A stretch of 64,000 nt of DNA from Bacteroidales bacterium UBA1173 (GTDB lineage Bacteria > Bacteroidota > Bacteroidia > Bacteroidales > F082): contig DBYZ01000009.1 of assembly GCA_002311655.1 (NCBI GenBank), positions 136,453 to 200,452 of the forward strand, written 5' to 3'. The notes beneath the pieces are model-generated. The model saw only the letters and a list, made by a program, of their open reading frames with translations. It did not search any database and had not been told where the DNA came from. Both the position numbers and the translations under genes were made by a program. Below, piece after piece: positions 38,707 through 44,860 of this stretch; within the stretch, counting starts at the first letter, position 1, and every line of letters starts with the position of its first letter.

Positions 38707-39360
38707 TTTCCAATCGGGCATCATCTCATCCATGAGTGCATGAAATCCAGCTTGGTGGTTGAAATACACGAGGTGGCACATTTCGTGAATCATCACCTGG
38801 CGGATACAGTTTTCATTAAGTTTGATAAGCTGTAAGTTAAGGCTGATGTTGCCTTTTCGCGAGCAGCTCCCCCACCTTGACCGCATGTCGCGGATAGAGA
38901 TTTTCGCCGGCGCCACGTTGTATTTGCGGAATCTCTCGATTATTGGAGGAAGCAGTTCGCTGAAAACGGTTTTAGCTTGGTTTCTGTACCAATTCTTCAA
39001 TATTTTTTCAACTATTTCTGACGATTTAGCGCAGACAATCAATGAGTTGCCATCAATTTTAACGGAGTTTTTGTTGCTTTCAATTACCTGAAGCACATAT
39101 TTCTCGCCAAGATAGTGATGAATCTCTCCCGAGACATACTTTTTCTGTTGATTATCAGCGTTTTGCAGTCTGTCGAAATGATTAAAAATCCATCGTTTGT
39201 GTTGGTTCAGGAATGCTAGCATGTCGCTTTCGCGGTACAGCAGCGGTGCCTTCACTTCTATCACTCCGTCGCGACGGATTTTTGCAGTCACGCTCCGACG
39301 ATGCGAGCGCATAAACTCGTAGCGTATCTCTGAACCGTTGATGATGGTCGTTTTAATCAT
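38677..39360 (-). CDS. YgjP/WLM-type metallopeptidase (M48-like, DUF45)
   Basis: 227 residues. N-terminal region typical of DUF45 (EIRYEFMRSHRRSVTAKIRRDGVIEVKAP), then a conserved SRWGSCSRKGNISLNLQL block and the zinc motif HEMCH within MIHEMCHLVYFNHQAGFHALM. Soluble. Members are related to the domain found in type I restriction-linked and SprT-like peptidases; the physiological substrate is unknown. It overlaps the upstream thioesterase gene by 4 bases and the convergent HAD gene by 30. Confidence 0.88.
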   Translation of the reverse strand: MIKTTIINGSEIRYEFMRSHRRSVTAKIRRDGVIEVKAPLLYRESDMLAFLNQHKRWIFNHFDRLQNADNQQKKYVSGEIHHYLGEKYVLQVIESNKNSVKIDGNSLIVCAKSSEIVEKILKNWYRNQAKTVFSELLPPIIERFRKYNVAPAKISIRDMRSRWGSCSRKGNISLNLQLIKLNENCIRQVMIHEMCHLVYFNHQAGFHALMDEMMPDWKLWKKDLKFL

Positions 39361-39749
39361 TTGAGTTTCGCCATAAAGCGTTCGATGTCAACGATATAGC
39401 GGATGTGGGTACCTTCGCCGATGATACCTTCGTCGTCGCATGCCGACACTTTGAAAGTAAGTTTTCGGCCGTCGATTTCTTCGAGAACGGCGGTTGCTTT
39501 TATCATTGCGCCGAGTTTTGACGGCTTGATGTGCGAGGTGCTGATATGCGCTCCAACTGTCGACGAGCCTTCCGGCAAATCGTTCTCAACGGCAGTCATT
39601 GCGGCGTTTTCCATGAGACCGATCATTGCCGGCGTTGCGAACACGTCCAGGCCTCCCGAGCCGTAAGTGCGGGCGGTGTTGCTATCGTTCACAGTAGTTG
39701 TTGACGTATGAGATAATCCGATTTTAAGCATAGTTTTAAATTTTTGCAA
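39357..39749 (-). CDS. Hot-dog-fold thioesterase (FlK-like)
   Basis: 130 residues. The pattern VNDSNTARTYGSGGLDVFATPAMIGLMENAAM, followed by SSTVGAHISTSHIKPS and GTHIRYIVD, is that of the FlK/acyl-CoA thioesterase-like subgroup of small hot-dog proteins. It probably hydrolyses an acyl-CoA or acts as a housekeeping thioesterase. It overlaps the downstream metallopeptidase gene by 4 bases. Confidence 0.85.
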   Translation of the reverse strand: MQKFKTMLKIGLSHTSTTTVNDSNTARTYGSGGLDVFATPAMIGLMENAAMTAVENDLPEGSSTVGAHISTSHIKPSKLGAMIKATAVLEEIDGRKLTFKVSACDDEGIIGEGTHIRYIVDIERFMAKLK

Positions 39750-39759
39750 AGATAAGAAA

Positions 39760-40383
39760 TTAAACTTTAATCAGGAACACCTTCTTATCCCCTTTTTTCA
39801 TTCTATTCTCGATTTCATTATAGATTTTAGCCTCGAAGTCCTGGAGTTTATCGGGAGAGATTTTCGATAGCACTTCTGCGCATTGGGCCATTTCGGCGGC
39901 TTCACGGTAAAGCTCCGCCTTAAACAGCATGTTCGTTTTATTCCACGAGCAATTGCTGATATATTCATGAATTATTGTCACGAAAAGCGCCTCTTCTTCA
40001 GCCGGAACTTCATCGATGTTGCTTCGATAATAATCATCATTAAAAGCCTGTATCAGCTGATGTCTGACAATCTGCAAATCTTTTTTTGTAATCTTTTTCT
40101 CTGACTGAAGCTGCGCGTAAGCCTCTTTCCACTGCTGATACGAGAGCTCGCCACGTTCAGATGACCAATCGTCGCCTTCAACGTAAGGTTGATTATATTC
40201 GAGATAATACTTGCCGCAAGACGGGCATTTCTGCACCGGGGAAACCCTTGGCAGCATTGGAGCAATCATTTTCTGGTCGGACCAATGTTTGGCACCGAAA
40301 GTGTTGCCTGACGCCAAATTCAGCAGCTCTTTTTTCTCGCCGCAAAATGGACATTTAACAATTCTAGCGTTTGCTGGTAACAT
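39760..40383 (-). CDS. Zinc-ribbon protein of unknown function
   Basis: 207 residues from ATG 40383 (MLPANARIVKCPFCGEK). A longer reading from 40419 is rejected because that codon lies upstream of the -7 box at 40416-40409. Two CxxC knuckles, CPFC near the N-terminus and CPSC ~45 residues later, make a zinc ribbon. The rest is helical (a region rich in Glu, Lys and Tyr, then AEMAQCAEVLSKISPDKLQDFEAKI). It resembles DUF2225-like Bacteroidota/Firmicutes proteins in layout, but I cannot confirm that. First gene of a unit with the thioesterase and metallopeptidase genes. Confidence 0.7.
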   Translation of the reverse strand: MLPANARIVKCPFCGEKKELLNLASGNTFGAKHWSDQKMIAPMLPRVSPVQKCPSCGKYYLEYNQPYVEGDDWSSERGELSYQQWKEAYAQLQSEKKITKKDLQIVRHQLIQAFNDDYYRSNIDEVPAEEEALFVTIIHEYISNCSWNKTNMLFKAELYREAAEMAQCAEVLSKISPDKLQDFEAKIYNEIENRMKKGDKKVFLIKV

Positions 40384-40408
40384 AATAAAACTGAATTGGT
40401 TATTTTTG

Positions 40409-40416
40409 CAAAGATA
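40409..40416 (-). promoter_or_regulatory. Promoter -7 box of the zinc-ribbon/thioesterase/metallopeptidase unit
   Basis: TATCTTTG on the minus strand followed by CA. It fixes the downstream start codon at 40383. Confidence 0.65.
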
Positions 40417-40449
40417 CAACTATTATATAAATCATGTTCGAAAATAATA

Positions 40450-40457
40450 TATTTTTG
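40450..40457 (+). promoter_or_regulatory. Promoter -7 box of the SGNH hydrolase gene
   Basis: TATTTTTG followed by CA, 14 bases before ATG 40472. Confidence 0.5.
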
Positions 40458-40471
40458 CAAAAATTTTAATC

Positions 40472-41143
40472 ATGAAAAAATTAGCAATCACACTTATTTT
40501 GACGACTATGTCGATTTTTGGTTTCGCACAGGATTGGTTCGGCTACAACGTTTACAAGGCCGACAACGAGAGGATTATCGCCGCCAAGGATTATCCAGAG
40601 GTGGTTTTTATGGGAAATTCGATAACCGAGCTTTGGGCTTATTATCATCCCAACTTCTTCAGCGACAATCATTTCTGCGGAAGAGGCATCAGCGGACAGA
40701 CTTCGGCTCAGATGCTGGTGAGGTTTTACGAGGATGTGGTGGCGCTTCATCCTAAGGCGGTGGTCATAATGGCTGGCACCAACGACGTGGCGCACAACGA
40801 TTACTGGGTTTCGCCCGAACGCGTTGTTGAAAACATCATCGCCATGTGCAACATCGCCAAAGCCAACGGCATCGTCCCGATTATCAGCTCGATACCGCCA
40901 TGCAAGGAGTTTCCGTGGAGAAAAGAAATCAAAAATGTCGGGCAAACCATCGTTGATATCAACAACAGCCTGAAGGAATATGCTGCGGCGAATAAGATTG
41001 TTTATGTCGATTACCATGCAGCATTAGCCGACGAGCAGCTCGGATTTCCGAAATCAATGAGTGACGACGGCTGCCATCCGAATGCAGATACATATTATAT
41101 TATGGAAGAGATGGTGCTGAAGGCGATTCAGAAAGCTAGATGA
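40472..41143 (+). CDS. Secreted SGNH/GDSL hydrolase
   Basis: 223 residues with a signal peptide (MKKLAITLILTTMSIFGFAQ). SGNH blocks: FMGNSITELW (Ser nucleophile), GRGISGQTSAQML (Gly), MAGTNDVAHND (Asn), and the C-terminal DGCHPNADTYYIM (Asp/His). All four catalytic blocks are intact. It is probably a periplasmic esterase acting on acetylated sugars or lipids. It stands alone; a CGCAGATT repeat follows its stop. Confidence 0.92.
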   Translation: MKKLAITLILTTMSIFGFAQDWFGYNVYKADNERIIAAKDYPEVVFMGNSITELWAYYHPNFFSDNHFCGRGISGQTSAQMLVRFYEDVVALHPKAVVIMAGTNDVAHNDYWVSPERVVENIIAMCNIAKANGIVPIISSIPPCKEFPWRKEIKNVGQTIVDINNSLKEYAAANKIVYVDYHAALADEQLGFPKSMSDDGCHPNADTYYIMEEMVLKAIQKAR

Positions 41144-41154
41144 TTTTTAGGCTC

Positions 41155-41194
41155 TCGCAGATTTCGCAGATTTAACAGATTTTTCTGTTCTTCC
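41155..41194 (+). repeat. CGCAGATT-type dispersed repeat
   Basis: Starts CTCTCGCAGATTTCGCAGAT and continues into ACAGATTTTTCTGTTCTT. It matches the minus strand of the right end of the element at 6001-6140 over about 40 bases. A second, weaker trace (CTCACGGATTAGCGCAGATT) follows at 41218-41237. Confidence 0.65.
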
Positions 41195-41245
41195 AAAAGG
41201 ATTTTGTTCGTTGACACTCACGGATTAGCGCAGATTGGAGTAAGT

Positions 41246-42124
41246 TTAAACTATTCTAAAATATTTTATTATTTCCTTGAAGTTGTCTTGAGCCGTCAAA
41301 CAAGTGTCGCGGAGATAGCCATTGACATTGCCCCATTGTTGCAGTCCGCGATAGTAAAACAAGCGCAAATCTTCAGTAATTATAAACGGGATGATGTCGC
41401 TTTGCAGGCATTGCCAAAACATCAGCAGTCGCCCGATGCGGCCGTTGCCGTCTTGAAACGGGTGGATGCGTTCAAACCTCACATGAAAATCAAGAATATT
41501 GTCAAACTCGACATGTTTTACAGCATAATAGTCCGATAATAAAGCTTTTACAGCTTTGTGGACATCCTCTGGCATTGTCGTCGTCTCTCCCCCAATCTCG
41601 TTTGCCAAACGCTTGTAATCGCCAACTGCGAACCACGACTTCCGGCTGTCAGATGTATTGGTTTTCAATATCAGATGCAGTTGTTTGATATGTGATTCTG
41701 TGATTTTTTCGGCAGCGTGATCGATTATATAGTCGATGCAGCGAAAATGGTTCACTGTCTCCATTATATCGTCAACGCTGGTGTTTTCGGTGGTTATGCC
41801 GATGGTGTTGGTCTCAAAAATCAGCCGAGTCTGATCCTTGGTCAGACGGCTGCCCTCGATATGGTTGGAGTTGTATGTCAAATCAATTTGGATGCGGTGA
41901 TATATGCCTCCTTTCATACGGCTGTCTTTCTCTTCACGCAGACGTGTGAGCAATTCCGACGCCTTTGTTTTGCCTTTTTTCGGCAATGGCGCGTCAGCGG
42001 GGATATTCCATGTCTTTCCAGTAAGGAAAGCACCGCTTATCTTTCCAGAAGCGCAGTAATTACGGGCTGTTCGCTCGCTGATTCCGAACTTTTCGGCAAA
42101 ATGACTGACTGATATATACTCCAT
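41246..42124 (-). CDS. Fic-domain AMPylase-like protein with N-terminal HTH
   Basis: 292 residues. Residues 1-45 look like an excisionase/MerR-type helix-turn-helix (SVSHFAEKFGISERTARNYC). The inhibitory-helix motif S86-N-H-I-E90-G fits (S/T)xxxE(G/N), marking a class II, self-inhibited Fic protein. The catalytic loop HPFQDGNGRIGR starts at His221 and is canonical, so AMP transfer from ATP to a target hydroxyl is expected. The target is unknown. A 16-bp palindrome and a half-site flank its -7 box (42164-42157), suggesting autoregulation through its own HTH. Confidence 0.92.
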   Translation of the reverse strand: MEYISVSHFAEKFGISERTARNYCASGKISGAFLTGKTWNIPADAPLPKKGKTKASELLTRLREEKDSRMKGGIYHRIQIDLTYNSNHIEGSRLTKDQTRLIFETNTIGITTENTSVDDIMETVNHFRCIDYIIDHAAEKITESHIKQLHLILKTNTSDSRKSWFAVGDYKRLANEIGGETTTMPEDVHKAVKALLSDYYAVKHVEFDNILDFHVRFERIHPFQDGNGRIGRLLMFWQCLQSDIIPFIITEDLRLFYYRGLQQWGNVNGYLRDTCLTAQDNFKEIIKYFRIV

Positions 42125-42127
42125 ATT

Positions 42128-42187
42128 ATCGGCAAGATTTTAATTAAAAACCGCTGCAAAGATACGACTTTTTGCCGATATCGGCAA
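42128..42187 (-). promoter_or_regulatory. Promoter and palindromic operator of the HTH-Fic gene
   Basis: The -7 box TATCTTTG is at 42164-42157. A perfect 16-bp palindrome TTGCCGATATCGGCAA lies at 42172-42187, 7 bases upstream of the -7 box. An extra half-site ATCGGCAA lies at 42128-42135 between the -7 box and the start codon. The arrangement is a typical repressor-binding layout. Confidence 0.7.
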
Positions 42188-42202
42188 TATTTTGTTTTTT
42201 CT

Positions 42203-42236
42203 CACGCAGATTTCGCAGATTTTATTTCTGCTTCTT
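42203..42236 (+). repeat. CGCAGATT-type dispersed repeat fragment
   Basis: CTCACGCAGATTTCGCAGAT followed by TTTATTTCTGCTTC. It is the same left end as in the copies at 6140 (minus strand), 41155 and ribD. It overlaps the 3' end of the TSCPD gene. Confidence 0.6.
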
Positions 42237-42479
42237 CAGTTGTTCCAACGCCCGGCACAGCTGGTCGGGGCATGATGTGGATTTGTAGCCGCAGCGGATG
42301 CCGTTCAATTTAGCGATTACGTCGTCGATTTTCTGACCTGTCACGAGGCGGCAGATGCCTTGAGTGTTGCCGTTGCAGCCTCCGAGGAAGAACACCTGTT
42401 GGATAACGTCGTTATCGTCGGCTGTCACATCGATGAGCACCGAGCAGGTGCCTTGAGTGGGATATTGAATGTGTTTCAT
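42222..42479 (-). CDS. TSCPD-domain protein (TIGR03905-like)
   Basis: 85 residues. Begins MKHIQYPTQGTCSVLIDVTA, has the FFLGGCNGNTQGICRL core, and ends with a GIRCGYKSTSCPDQLCRAL motif that names the TSCPD family. The conserved cysteines suggest metal or cofactor binding, as in the related tail of vitamin-B12-dependent ribonucleotide reductase. It starts 1 base after the Fic gene at 42481, so it may be co-transcribed, though the two have no known functional link. The last codons overlap a dispersed repeat. Confidence 0.85.
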   Translation of the reverse strand: MKHIQYPTQGTCSVLIDVTADDNDVIQQVFFLGGCNGNTQGICRLVTGQKIDDVIAKLNGIRCGYKSTSCPDQLCRALEQLKKQK

Positions 42480-42480
42480 T

Positions 42481-43650
42481 TTATCTTGTGATTTCTTTGT
42501 AAAGCGACAATCCTTTCACTGTGAGAAGGTATTTCTGGCGAGGATGGCGAGGTTTATCTGGATATAACATTCGAATATAACCTTCGGCAATAGCAGGGGT
42601 AAGATTATATTCGACAAAATTCTTACGGTCTTTCAGTCCAACAGATGCCATCATATCATTAATGGAATATTGGCCTGCTCCCATAGTTTTCACCAAACGA
42701 ATTATCAACTGATTATTTGTGGTAAACTTGTCCCGAGGTTGTCCTGTACTTATGGGGGTACTTGTTGGGGTACTTGCGGGGGTACTTGTAGGGTTATCTT
42801 CAGGCATCTTCCATTCCTTTGGCGGATTAATCATCATGTACCGATTTTTTAGCGTATTATTTTCGCCCAGAAGAAGATTTCTGAAGAATCTAACTAGGAA
42901 AACCGGCTCATAATTGATACCTTTTGCAACATTACGATAATTAGCACGAACGAGAGCGTTGCGAAAATACCAAGAATTATGCTCAAACAAATCGTTGATA
43001 ACATCGAAACCTTGAGTGCGCAGGTATTTTATGGTAAAAACGGCTGTAGTACGAGTATTTCCTTCCAAAAACGGATGAATCTGCCACAAATCTGCTACAA
43101 ATCTGGCTATATGCTCAATAATCTGATTTTTATCCAATCCGGAATAATCAAATTGGCGTTCTTTTTCCAGATCATATTCAATAGCCATTCGCAATTGCTG
43201 GTATGGTGCATATTGAACTGTATCGCCACGCAACACCCATTCGTGTTTAGTAATATTAACCTCGCGGAAACGTCCACCATATTTGAATACACCTTCAAAA
43301 ATAGCTTTATGGATTGCAGCAAGACCAGCCACACTATATGTAAAAGCATCTGTTTGAAGCAATTTTGATATATTTCCCGACACGTTGTCCGCCTCATACT
43401 TATCGGCATAATCTTTGTCGTGAACGGTTTTTGTGATATAGTAATTCCTAATACGTTCACGTGCTTCGTCGATGGTAACCTCCCCTTCAATGTTTTTTCG
43501 TGCGGTTTCCTTAAGGTAGTCGGATGTTGTAAGTCCATCTACTGCTTGCAATCCGATGGCAACGCGCCACGCATCGGCACGTTCCTTCATCCCAGGCTCC
43601 CCCTGTCTGATATACTCATCGAAGTTCAGATATAATTGATTGTCAGACAT
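42481..43650 (-). CDS. Fic-domain protein with VbhA-like N-terminus and C-terminal winged helix
   Basis: 389 residues from ATG 43650 (MSDNQLYLNFDEYI). A longer start at 43677 is rejected because it overlaps the -7 box. N-terminal ETARKNIEGEVTIDEARERI resembles the VbhA/antitoxin helix, but Arg stands where the inhibitory motif usually has Ser/Thr. The catalytic loop HPFLEGNTRTT starts at His192: Glu and Thr replace the usual Asp/Glu-Gly-Asn-Gly-Arg pattern, a known variant branch of Fic. A Ser/Thr-Pro linker coded by a 12-bp tandem repeat leads to a winged-helix domain (QYSINDMMASVGLKDRKNF). Target unknown. Confidence 0.9.
   Translation of the reverse strand: MSDNQLYLNFDEYIRQGEPGMKERADAWRVAIGLQAVDGLTTSDYLKETARKNIEGEVTIDEARERIRNYYITKTVHDKDYADKYEADNVSGNISKLLQTDAFTYSVAGLAAIHKAIFEGVFKYGGRFREVNITKHEWVLRGDTVQYAPYQQLRMAIEYDLEKERQFDYSGLDKNQIIEHIARFVADLWQIHPFLEGNTRTTAVFTIKYLRTQGFDVINDLFEHNSWYFRNALVRANYRNVAKGINYEPVFLVRFFRNLLLGENNTLKNRYMMINPPKEWKMPEDNPTSTPASTPTSTPISTGQPRDKFTTNNQLIIRLVKTMGAGQYSINDMMASVGLKDRKNFVEYNLTPAIAEGYIRMLYPDKPRHPRQKYLLTVKGLSLYKEITR
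42746..42793 (+). repeat. 12-bp tandem repeat (4 units) inside the Fic gene
   Basis: Four contiguous 12-bp units of the form GTACTTnnnGGG (variable centre). Read on the minus strand they encode the STP-rich linker (TSTPASTPTSTPISTG). The unit length is a multiple of three, so copy-number change would lengthen or shorten the linker without a frameshift. Confidence 0.85.
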
Positions 43651-43674
43651 TATAAATGCTAAATGTTGTCTTTG

Positions 43675-43682
43675 CAAAGGTA
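43675..43682 (-). promoter_or_regulatory. Promoter -7 box of the VbhA-like Fic gene
   Basis: TACCTTTG on the minus strand followed by CA. It places the start codon at 43650 with a leader of about 20 bases. Confidence 0.65.
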
Positions 43683-43725
43683 CGAAAAATTTTTGAAAGT
43701 TCAGAGGTTTATTTTATATTATCTT

Positions 43726-43753
43726 GTTACTTTTTTCTTGACAAAAAAGTAAC
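43726..43753 (+). repeat. Hairpin of the GTTACTTTTTT/AAAAAAGTAAC family
   Basis: A perfect 11-bp inverted repeat with the 6-base loop CTTGAC. Two more hairpins with the same 11-bp arm length and CTTGAT loop (in one orientation) are at 44430-44457 and 56270-56297. The rest of this 230-base gap (43683-43906) holds no gene I can support. Confidence 0.65.
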
Positions 43754-43906
43754 CAATTTTGCGAATGTCGAATGCAGAGCCAAGTTTACTTGAGCTATGC
43801 TGAGACAAAGCAAAATCAGTAAAACTAAAAAGTCAAGCGCCATACAACGCTCTGACCGCTGTATGACGCGGGCCAACGCTGTAAACCATATGGGGCAAAG
43901 CCACAT

Positions 43907-44353
43907 CTATAAATTGGTAAGTTTTTGTTCTACGATAAAGTTGCGCAGTTTTTCTCTCCATGGCTGGTTTTGTAACAAAATCCACAGGTCTTCATCAAAA
44001 TAGGCGTAGTTAACATTCTCTTTGAGCCATTTTTTTGATGGTGTGGTTTTCATTTCAAGCACATTTTTGCCGTGAAGATGCCAGAAGTCGTCGGTGGCGA
44101 GATGCCAGAAAGGATTGGCTATATCGGCTGGCTTGTCGAATTGCGAATGACGGGTGTTTTCCGCCATCAGTTTCAGGTAGCGGTCCTCAAGCCATTCGTT
44201 AAGCACGAAACGGTTTTCTTTGAATATCCCCTGCCCTATGCCATCAATCAGTGCGAGCAGCAAAACAGGCTTTGCGACTATCACCTCGCCATGGATTTTA
44301 GCTTGGCGGAGGTTCAGGATACGGTTGGTGTAGTTGGAATAGGTTTGTTCCAT
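43907..44353 (-). CDS. Orphan HNH-endonuclease-like N-terminal domain protein
   Basis: 148 residues from ATG 44353 (MEQTYSNYTNRILNLRQAK). An upstream in-frame start at 44434 is rejected because the -7 box is at 44400-44393. The pattern KPVLLLALIDGIGQG and the later NPFWHLATDDFWHLH match the N-terminal domain of Bacteroidota/Proteobacteria putative HNH restriction endonucleases. The HNH domain itself is absent and the protein simply ends at KLTNL. It is either a genuine stand-alone recognition/partner domain or the remnant of a longer gene. It sits on the edge of the defence island. Confidence 0.65.
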   Translation of the reverse strand: MEQTYSNYTNRILNLRQAKIHGEVIVAKPVLLLALIDGIGQGIFKENRFVLNEWLEDRYLKLMAENTRHSQFDKPADIANPFWHLATDDFWHLHGKNVLEMKTTPSKKWLKENVNYAYFDEDLWILLQNQPWREKLRNFIVEQKLTNL

Positions 44354-44392
44354 GATAACGATGTTATTGTTTACTTCATGAGAAATGTTTTG

Positions 44393-44400
44393 CAAATATA
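44393..44400 (-). promoter_or_regulatory. Promoter -7 box of the HNH-like gene
   Basis: TATATTTG on the minus strand followed by CA. The dispersed repeat at 44409-44660 begins immediately upstream, so the -33 region lies in the repeat. Confidence 0.55.
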
Positions 44401-44408
44401 AGAATTTT

Positions 44409-44660
44409 TGCCTTAACAGGCGGTTTTTTGTCACTTTTCCCTTGATGGAAAAGTAACCAAAAGATCAAGGCCCGAATAATCGGCCCCCGCTGCAGCCGGT
44501 CTAAGGCTGTGATTCTCAACGTGGGTAGTGTTTTCTTACAAAAACAAACGACTGGGCGCCCCACTTGAGAATCAGCGCCTTAGTCCGTCTTTTTGGCCAT
44601 CGCTGCCCCGCGATTCGGGCCACGCCCACCGCACCGCGAAGCGACGTGGGGCGAAGCCTT
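44409..44660 (+). repeat. Dispersed non-coding repeat, copy 1 (hairpin end left, GCGAAGCC end right)
   Basis: Left end TGCCTTAACAGGCGG, then a hairpin (44430-44457, loop CTTGAT) and AAAGATCAAGGC. The right end carries CCACCGCACCGCGAAGCGAC and GGGGCGAAGCC. Copy 2 at 56180-56319 has the same left and right ends in the opposite orientation but a shorter, different middle. GC content is far above the surroundings. No protein is encoded; short frames through it are spurious. Confidence 0.75.
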
Positions 44661-44709
44661 AATAGCGACAGCATTATAGGCCCTCTCTTCAATAACCTTT
44701 CAAATAAAT

Positions 44710-44801
44710 TTCGTCACAAGATTTCCGCATTTCGTCCCCAATAGACGATTTTCGTCACAAAAACTGCAAGTTCATCACAATTTTTAAGAAATTCGTCACA
44801 A
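44710..44801 (+). repeat. Iteron-like array of five TTCGTCACAA direct repeats
   Basis: Repeats start at 44710, 44731, 44751, 44771 and 44792. Three are exact TTCGTCACAA; 44731 reads TTCGTCCCCA and 44771 TTCATCACAA. Spacing is 21, 20, 20 and 21 bases, two helical turns, so a protein binding each copy would sit on one face of the DNA. The gap between the AbiH stop and the HNH-like gene (44435-44860) otherwise holds only the dispersed repeat. Confidence 0.8.
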
Positions 44802-44860
44802 AATAAAGATGGTATTAAAAGAGTCTTGGGTTGGTATTGAAAGTGTTTATTTGTTATAAT

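Noticed and set aside
40384..40419. Upstream start for the zinc-ribbon gene
   Set aside because: The codon lies upstream of a perfect -7 box (TATCTTTG at 40416-40409), so it would not be transcribed.
41246..43650. Two Fic genes as one toxin-antitoxin pair
   Set aside because: They are separated by the TSCPD gene and a promoter. Each has its own inhibitory-helix region and DNA-binding domain, so they look independent.
44376..44564. Small protein encoded in the dispersed repeat (62 codons, minus strand)
   Set aside because: The frame runs through the hairpin and GC-rich repeat and through the promoter of the HNH-like gene. Repeat copy 2 does not keep the same frame.
44710..44801. CRISPR array
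   Set aside because: The repeats are only 10 bp, the 10-11 bp between them is too short for spacers, the array has five units, and no cas gene is present.
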